Shown one piece after another: positions 58,878-64,000 of a DNA stretch of 64,000 nucleotides. Each line of letters begins with the position of its first letter. Position 1 is the first letter of the stretch. This DNA comes from CAZGMN01 sp964645765 (GTDB lineage: Bacteria > Acidobacteriota > Aminicenantia > Aminicenantales > Aminicenantaceae). Both the position numbers and the translations under genes were made by a program. The stretch lies in NCBI GenBank assembly GCA_964645765.1, contig CAZYBE010000009.1, positions 1 to 64,000 of the forward strand. The letters are read 5' to 3'. A model generated the notes under the pieces. The model was not told where the DNA came from. It saw only the letters and a program-made list of their open reading frames with translations, and ran no database searches.

Positions 58878-61111
58878 GAATCGCGGCGCGATTATTGCTC
58901 CTTATTTTATTTTTTGCTTCTCCAATTTCGGCACTATCCGCTGCTCAATACGGATACTTGATCTCGGATGACTCCCTATGCAGCATCTGGTGGGCAGAGG
59001 GCGCATACAAAATTATGAAAGATAATCCTCTGCCTGATGCAAAAGGAGAGCGGGTCGCTCTCTCCTGCGCCATCAACGAATATGAGCCTTTTCAGCTGGT
59101 CCTTCTGCCGAAAAAAAGGATGGAAAAGGTCAGGATTGAGAGCAGTGCTTTATACAATGTCTCAGGATATAGAATCATTCCAGAAAATATTTCGATATAT
59201 CATGTGGAATACGTGACCATCATCACTCCCACTGACGAGTATGGAGCTCCGGGTGAATGGCCAGACCCCCTCCCGTCTTATGACGGACCTTTCACTGCCT
59301 ATCCCGGAGAAAATCATCCGCTCTGGGTCACTATCTATGTTCCTTCTGATGCGAACTCCGGAATTTATGATGGAATGATCACTCTGACATCCGGAACCTG
59401 GAAGAAAGAAATCGCAATCCGACTGAATGTCTGGAATTTTGTCCTGCCTGAAAAGACCCACATCCGCTCCGCCTTCGGTCTCAACACAAGTTTCATAAAA
59501 GCCTACCATAATCTTGAGACAAAGGAAGAGCTGGAAAAAGTCTATGACCTTTACGCTCAGAATTTAAAAGAACACCGCATCTGCCCGACATCGCCGCTCG
59601 AGCTCTATCCGATGAAGGTCAGCGTTTCTGACGTTTATTGGGAAGGCGGCGAGTTTGTTTCGGATGTCGTCCATGGGGGCTATAGAGCCTTAAAAATCAG
59701 AGATGATGATGTCTCAGCCAATATCCAGGCAAGATACAAGGGAAAAATCCCGGTGCAGGCCGATGTCTCCTACAAACTGACCTGGTTTGCCAGAACTGAA
59801 GAAGAGAATCAGGAATACAGTGTCATGGTCTCAGGCTATAACAAGGAAGGTGAATTTCTTCCAGCACAAAACAAGCTGCAGGTCTATAAGGGAACAATGG
59901 ACTGGAAGCAGGAAGCCCTGGAGATAAACGGCTTCTCGCCTGAGGTCAAGGAAGTCAGCCTGCATTTTTTTCCCGCATTCAGGGATGAAATCGGAAGCAA
60001 AAAAGGCACGACTTATTTCGACGACGTTGCCTTTAGCCCTTCCACAATCGAAGAGAACCTGCTTCAGGGTGGCGACTTTGAGATGGATATGGATTCCATG
60101 TCCGCCAATGTCGATTTCAGCGATTTTGACAGAGGAGCAAAAAGATATCTGGACGAGTTCGGATTCAATTCTTTCAATCTTTCGCTTCAGGGCCTGGGCA
60201 GCGGCTCTTTCCACAGCAGCGAGGAAGGAATTTTTGCCGGGTTCAGGCAGGGAACGCCTGAATACGATAAGTTGCTCAACGATTATTTGCGACAGGTTGA
60301 GGAGCATCTTAATGAAAATGGATGGCTGGGAAAGGAATACATTTACTGGTTTGACGAGCCTGACACCAAGGATTACCCCTTTGTCAGGAAAGGGATGGAG
60401 AACATTCGTAAAGCTGCACCCCGTCTGACGCGCTTCATTACCGAGCACAAGCCTGGCCCGGACATCATGGACGTGACAGAGATTAGCTGCACCATATTCC
60501 ATCGCGTCGACCCAAAAATCGCGGCTGACCTTGTCAAAAAAGGCAGGGAGTTCTGGTCCTATCTCTGCACAGGGCCAAAGGGTCCCTGGGTGACTCTCTT
60601 CATCGACCATCCGGCAGTGAACCTCCGCATCTGGCTCTGGATGTCCTATAAGTATCAATTGAAGGGGATTCTTGTTTGGGAAGCAAATTACTGGACGAGC
60701 GGCACAGTCTTCCCTTCTGGAATGCTCCAGAATCCATGGCAAGACCCGATGTCTTATACGGTGGGATACGGAAGGCCTCTTGGACAGGTGAATTATTGGG
60801 GGAACGGTGACGGCCGTTTTCTCTATCCTCCAAACCGTAACCCGAATAAAGACAAGAAAAAATATCTGACCGGTCCGGTCAATTCTATCCGCTGGGAAAT
60901 CCTGCGCGAAGGCATTGAGGACTATGAATATCTCTGGCTCTTGGAAAACAGCATAAAAAAAGCCAAGGCTAAAAAAGAGCTGGTGGATAAAGGCCGCCAA
61001 TTGTTGAATCTTCCTGAATCGCTCTTCAAGAATGGACAGGATTACACCAAAGACCCAAAAGTGTTATTAGAATACCGGGCAAAGATAGCTGAGCTCCTGG
61101 AAAAGCTGTGA
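58874..61111 (+). CDS. Secreted DUF4091 (glycoside-hydrolase-like) protein
   Basis: 745 aa. Signal peptide residues 1-23 (LLLLILFFASPISALSAA). Beta-sandwich domain about 60-200 (ALSCAINEYEPFQLVLLPKK, HPLWVTIYVPSDANSGIYDGMITL). A central Ig/CBM-like insert about 235-400. TIM-barrel-like DUF4091 domain ends it: YIYWFDEPDTKDYPFVRKGM with the conserved Asp-Glu, LRIWLWMSYKYQLKGILVWEANYWTSG, and INSIRWEILREGIEDYEYLWLLE. Function unknown; likely glycan-active. Coupled to the PanE-like gene by ATGA, an odd pairing. Confidence 0.9.
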   Translation: MRIAARLLLLILFFASPISALSAAQYGYLISDDSLCSIWWAEGAYKIMKDNPLPDAKGERVALSCAINEYEPFQLVLLPKKRMEKVRIESSALYNVSGYRIIPENISIYHVEYVTIITPTDEYGAPGEWPDPLPSYDGPFTAYPGENHPLWVTIYVPSDANSGIYDGMITLTSGTWKKEIAIRLNVWNFVLPEKTHIRSAFGLNTSFIKAYHNLETKEELEKVYDLYAQNLKEHRICPTSPLELYPMKVSVSDVYWEGGEFVSDVVHGGYRALKIRDDDVSANIQARYKGKIPVQADVSYKLTWFARTEEENQEYSVMVSGYNKEGEFLPAQNKLQVYKGTMDWKQEALEINGFSPEVKEVSLHFFPAFRDEIGSKKGTTYFDDVAFSPSTIEENLLQGGDFEMDMDSMSANVDFSDFDRGAKRYLDEFGFNSFNLSLQGLGSGSFHSSEEGIFAGFRQGTPEYDKLLNDYLRQVEEHLNENGWLGKEYIYWFDEPDTKDYPFVRKGMENIRKAAPRLTRFITEHKPGPDIMDVTEISCTIFHRVDPKIAADLVKKGREFWSYLCTGPKGPWVTLFIDHPAVNLRIWLWMSYKYQLKGILVWEANYWTSGTVFPSGMLQNPWQDPMSYTVGYGRPLGQVNYWGNGDGRFLYPPNRNPNKDKKKYLTGPVNSIRWEILREGIEDYEYLWLLENSIKKAKAKKELVDKGRQLLNLPESLFKNGQDYTKDPKVLLEYRAKIAELLEKL

Positions 61112-61141
61112 AAAGATAAGTATTGTGTCCCCGTAATAACG

Positions 61142-61900
61142 ATGAGATTATTCATCATCGTGGCTTTGTTCTTCCTGGCCTGCTCCCTCACTTATCCTCT
61201 CTTCGACCTGCAGATTGGCAAAGAAAAAAACGATTGTGTCATCCTTCTCCACGGACTTGGACGGACGAGCCGCTCGATGAAGAAGCTCGAAAAAAGTCTT
61301 TCCCTCCAGGGCTACAACGTCATCAACCTGAATTATCCATCAACCAAGCATCCCATCGAGTTCTTATCAGAGAAAATCTTGTCAAAAGCCATCGAGCAAT
61401 GCCAAAAGCGATTCCCTCTCAGAATTCATTTCGTCACTCATTCCTTGGGAGGAATTATCATCCGCTATTATCTGAGTCTTCATGAGCTCTCCAACCTGGG
61501 AAGGGTAGTGATGTTGAGCCCGCCCAATCAAGGGAGTGAATTGGTCGACCGTCTGAAAAAGAGTTTTATCTACAGAAAAATCAACGGCCCGGCCGGCCAG
61601 CAGTTGGGCACAGATAAAGACAGCCTTCCCTTAAATTTAGGGCCTGTCAATTTTGAGCTGGGCGTGATAACAGGCAAGCGGAGCTTTAATTTTTTAAGCT
61701 CGATGATTATTCCTGGCCCGGATGACGGCTCAGTCTCGGTCGAGAGGGCAAAGGTTGCAGGAATGAAAGATTTTCTTGTCCTGCCCCACAGCCACACCTT
61801 CATCGTGAAAAGCAGGGATGCCATCGAGCAGGTGATTTATTTCCTTAAGCATGGGACATTCAAGCCTGAAAATCTTATTCATCCCAAACATTGCCCTTAA
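61142..61900 (+). CDS. Exported alpha/beta hydrolase (lipase-like)
   Basis: 252 aa. Signal peptide or anchor to about 18; a Cys at 14 (FFLACS) might be lipidated. Catalytic triad is readable: nucleophile Ser in VTHSLGGIIIRYY, Asp in GPDDGSVSVERA, His in VLPHSHTFI; oxyanion region VILLHGLGRTSRSM. Resembles GPI-inositol-deacylase/LipA-type esterases. Starts 30 bp after the DUF4091 gene and is probably in the same transcript. Confidence 0.87.
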   Translation: MRLFIIVALFFLACSLTYPLFDLQIGKEKNDCVILLHGLGRTSRSMKKLEKSLSLQGYNVINLNYPSTKHPIEFLSEKILSKAIEQCQKRFPLRIHFVTHSLGGIIIRYYLSLHELSNLGRVVMLSPPNQGSELVDRLKKSFIYRKINGPAGQQLGTDKDSLPLNLGPVNFELGVITGKRSFNFLSSMIIPGPDDGSVSVERAKVAGMKDFLVLPHSHTFIVKSRDAIEQVIYFLKHGTFKPENLIHPKHCP

Positions 61901-61948
61901 TGAAGAGCTTTAAAAATACTCTGAACAATTATACTAAAGTAAAAGATC

Positions 61949-63367
61949 ATGACAGAATCCGTTAAAATTCCGTTATGGCTGCTTCTCATCATCTGCGCAT
62001 TTGCTGCCTGGGCTTTTCTCGACCGCTTGATAATACCAGGCATCAAATTTTTTTTCAGGAAGCGTCTAACTCTGTTCATCAACGACCTAAATAAACACCT
62101 CGACCTTGAGCTTCCCGAGTTCAAGCTCATAAACCGCCGGATACTCATCGACCGCCTGGTTTACGACCCGCAGGTCCTTGAAACAGCAAAGAAATATAGC
62201 CAAGAGCAGGGCATATCCGACAAAGCAGCCATGGCAAACGTGAAACACTATGCCAGGGAAATCGTCCCTTCCTTCAATGCCTTCATCTACTTCAGGCCTT
62301 TGAGCTGGCTGAATAAATCTCTTTCGCGTCTGCTCTACCGCGTGCGTATCGGCTTTGCTGATGAACAAGGGTTGACAAAAGTCGGCCGCCAGTCGAGCGT
62401 TGTTTTCATCATGAATCACCGCAGCAACATGGACTACATCCTGCTGGCCTATCTTGCCATAAAAAGCGTTGCACTGAGCTTTGCCGCAGGAGAATGGGCT
62501 CGCGTCTGGCCTGTCAAGCCGCTTGCCCGCTCCCTGGGCGCTTTTTTTGTCAGGCGAGGCTCAGAAAATCCCCTCTACCGCTGTGTCCTGGCACGCTATG
62601 TCCAGATGGCAACTGAGGCTGGAGTCGTCCAGGTTGTATATATCGAGGGAAAGCTGCCCAAGGATGGCAAATTGTGCAAACCAAAGCTTGGCTTGCTGGA
62701 TTACATGCTTCGCTCCTTCGATCCCGAAGGCAAGCGCGACCTTGTCTTCATCCCTGTGGGAATAAATTATGACCGGGTTCTTGAAGACCGAACATTGCTT
62801 CTAGGCGCTGACCCTGGAGCCAAAAAGAAATCTCTTGCCAGTGCAATCCGGATAACCCTGTTTTTTATCATCCGCAACCTGTGGCTAATGGCTCGACGCG
62901 GCTGGCATCGATTCGGCTATGCAGTTGTAAATTTTGGAACGCCCGTCTCGATGCGTCAGTATCTGAAGTCGCACCGTATCGATTTCCGCAAGATGAGCAA
63001 GGAAACCAGAATCAAGAAAGTCCAGAATCTGGCTTCTGACCTGATGGATGAAGTTGCCAAGCTTATTCCGGTTATCCCTGTCTCATTGGTCTCTCATGTC
63101 TTTATAGAAAACCAGGATAAGAGCCTTTCCCAAATTGAAGTCAAGGCCGAGGTCCAGAGCCTGGTCGGCCGGCTTGAAAAAAATGGGGCTCACGTTTATA
63201 TCCCTCGAAGCGACCGTGATTATGCCGTTGAGGTCGGCTTGCGGATGCTGACCCTGCGGCATCTTGTCCTGGAGGAGAACAATCTCTTCTGCGCTTCGCC
63301 CCAGGAAATTAAGCTTCTGAGTTTTTATGCAAATTCGATTGCCCACCTTGTGCGCTCAGAAAAGTGA
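61949..63367 (+). CDS. Glycerol-3-phosphate/1-acylglycerol-phosphate acyltransferase (PlsB-like)
   Basis: 472 aa. One N-terminal TM helix (LWLLLIICAFAAWAFL). Acyltransferase blocks: I VVFIMNHRSNMDYILLAY (HX4D), II LGAFFVRRGSENPLYRCVLARYVQM, III VVQVVYIEGKLPKDGKLCKPKLG, IV DLVFIPVGINYDRVLED. Spacing and the long C-terminal part (DLMDEVAKLIPVIPVSLVSHVF) fit the PlsB group rather than PlsC. It acylates the first position of glycerol-3-phosphate or a related lipid. Separated by 48 bp from the lipase-like gene. Confidence 0.88.
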   Translation: MTESVKIPLWLLLIICAFAAWAFLDRLIIPGIKFFFRKRLTLFINDLNKHLDLELPEFKLINRRILIDRLVYDPQVLETAKKYSQEQGISDKAAMANVKHYAREIVPSFNAFIYFRPLSWLNKSLSRLLYRVRIGFADEQGLTKVGRQSSVVFIMNHRSNMDYILLAYLAIKSVALSFAAGEWARVWPVKPLARSLGAFFVRRGSENPLYRCVLARYVQMATEAGVVQVVYIEGKLPKDGKLCKPKLGLLDYMLRSFDPEGKRDLVFIPVGINYDRVLEDRTLLLGADPGAKKKSLASAIRITLFFIIRNLWLMARRGWHRFGYAVVNFGTPVSMRQYLKSHRIDFRKMSKETRIKKVQNLASDLMDEVAKLIPVIPVSLVSHVFIENQDKSLSQIEVKAEVQSLVGRLEKNGAHVYIPRSDRDYAVEVGLRMLTLRHLVLEENNLFCASPQEIKLLSFYANSIAHLVRSEK

Positions 63368-63436
63368 ACCTTATTGATAATATATTCGTATTAAAGGTAA
63401 AATATATATTTCACGCATGAAAGAGGAGGTGCGAAT

Positions 63437-63862
63437 TTGAGAAAAAAATGGTTCTTGGTCTTAGCCATGAGTCTGATGCTGTTTTTCCTTGTCGAAGGGC
63501 TGGCTCTCTCTCAAGAGAAACAGCAAAAGGAGCCGCCAAAAGCACAAGTAACGCAGGAAAATCCCGTAGCCATGATTGCCAGGGCGATGACAGAGCGATT
63601 GATCAAAAATCTTCAGGTCAAGAATATTGTCGGCGACCCGATCAAAATTGGCAACGTGACTGTTATTCCGATTATCATGATTGACATCGGCTATGGCGGA
63701 GGTGGAGGAGGCGGTCCAGTCATGCAAACGGGTGGCGGCCCTCAAATTCAAATGGGCGGAAGCGGCTTCGGCATGAAAGGAGAAGCAAAGGTATTGGGGT
63801 TCATTGTCTTAAGCAAGGCAGGAGTAAAATTCATGGCCGCTGAAAAGGCTCCGAGGAAGTAA
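63437..63862 (+). CDS. Exported GerW/YtfJ-family protein
   Basis: 141 aa. Signal peptide residues 1-24. A GerW (spore YtfJ) domain is recognised from NLQVKNIVGDPIKIGNVTVIPIIMIDIGYGGGGGGGP with a Gly-rich loop, then GFIVLSKAGVKFM. In Bacillus the family is spore-related; here it is exported in a likely non-sporulating host, so the role is unknown. TTG start at 63437, with a strong AGAGGAGGT 6-7 bases upstream, and no better ATG nearby. Confidence 0.82.
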   Translation: MRKKWFLVLAMSLMLFFLVEGLALSQEKQQKEPPKAQVTQENPVAMIARAMTERLIKNLQVKNIVGDPIKIGNVTVIPIIMIDIGYGGGGGGGPVMQTGGGPQIQMGGSGFGMKGEAKVLGFIVLSKAGVKFMAAEKAPRK

Positions 63863-63872
63863 GGAGGAAGAA

Positions 63873-64000
63873 ATGAGGTTGAAAAAGTTTATCATAGCTT
63901 TATCGGTTCTATTTTTGGTCTTCTCTGCGAACGTCTGGGCCCAATCGAAATCTCCACTTGAGGATTCTTTAAAGAGTTTCGATGCCCTGATTGCCAATTT
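63873..64000 (+). CDS. Exported protein, N-terminal part only (cut by window end)
   Basis: Starts 10 bp after the GerW-like stop with AAGGAGGAAGAA as ribosome site. Signal peptide MRLKKFIIALSVLFLVFSAN continuing VWAQ, then SKSPLEDSLKSFDALI. The visible 42 residues do not identify a family. Likely co-transcribed with the GerW-like gene. Confidence 0.7.
   Translation, partial: MRLKKFIIALSVLFLVFSANVWAQSKSPLEDSLKSFDALIAN

Noticed and set aside
59831..61000. 389 aa minus-strand ORF antisense to the DUF4091 gene
   Set aside because: Long only because of codon bias in the sense gene; no ribosome site or domain.

Overview
The window is a 64 kb stretch of a mid-GC (high-40s to about 50 percent by eye) bacterial chromosome. 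I infer an uncultured, mostly anaerobic, protein- and glycan-degrading heterotroph, most like Candidatus Aminicenantes or a neighbouring Acidobacteriota-type lineage. The basis is the gene mix: secreted 6-bladed beta-propeller and LVIVD-repeat proteins, M28 peptidases, Tat-exported molybdo-hydroxylases, DUF362, DUF3014, DUF4091, GH2/GH36/GH127 enzymes and ceramidase-like proteins. No rRNA or strict phylogenetic marker is present, so this placement is tentative. There is no prophage, transposase or CRISPR array, but the intergenic gaps carry an unusual load of palindromic repeats.

Layout. 1-10 kb: HD hydrolase, PQQ-type propeller, PfkB sugar kinase, RarA, a MerR-like regulator with a tRNA-Pro(GGG) 14 bases downstream, cupin, SurE, DedA, a PflA-like radical SAM protein, DUF3014 and DUF4097 proteins. 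11-24 kb: a PurF-like protein lacking the N-terminal cysteine, a secreted 6-bladed propeller, an M28 peptidase, an HGSNAT/NagX-like acyltransferase, a DUF362 plus LVIVD pair, a thioredoxin-like protein, a Tat flavodoxin-like protein and a metzincin-TPR protein. 24-32.6 kb: a truncated radical SAM gene abutting amrS, then a GH36-like plus GH2 beta-mannosidase-like operon and a second M28 peptidase. 32.9-42.2 kb: ceramidase-like, PilZ, a membrane HTH-FlgO-TPR regulator coupled to a frame-interrupted radical SAM/SPASM gene, a membrane protein, and a PaoABC-like three-subunit periplasmic molybdo-flavoenzyme. 42.5-48.9 kb: a second, two-subunit IorAB-like molybdo-hydroxylase facing a convergent accessory operon (propeller, THEP1-type NTPase, XdhC, MocA). 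48.9-64 kb: 5'-nucleotidase, cyclase, RRM protein, GH127, a sodium:solute symporter with one 96-residue and two tiny (38 and 29 residue) membrane proteins, HicBA, a PanE-like reductase coupled to a DUF4091 protein, a lipase-like hydrolase, a PlsB-like acyltransferase, a GerW-like protein and a gene cut by the window end.

How it fits together. Secreted hydrolases and peptidases release sugars and amino acids, and an SSS symporter and a PfkB kinase are available for uptake and phosphorylation. Two Moco enzymes, probably exported by Tat, oxidise aldehydes or N-heterocycles. MocA and XdhC would finish and insert their cofactor.

The most unusual content is non-coding. (1) A 183-186 bp nested palindrome with 17-19 bp terminal inverted repeats occurs in three full and two half copies. 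(2) A composite repeat carries a hairpin whose loop (CCAGCGA) and flanks are constant while its stem sequence differs with base pairing kept. (3) Four perfect hairpins lie in tandem at 23.4 kb. (4) An AT-rich 168 bp inverted-repeat element abuts a terminator-like hairpin. (5) A GGGGACAGGC hairpin family recurs at gene ends. (6) A structured segment is flanked by 9 bp direct repeats. The most interesting coding observation is the radical SAM/SPASM gene interrupted exactly where a T9 slippery run occurs.
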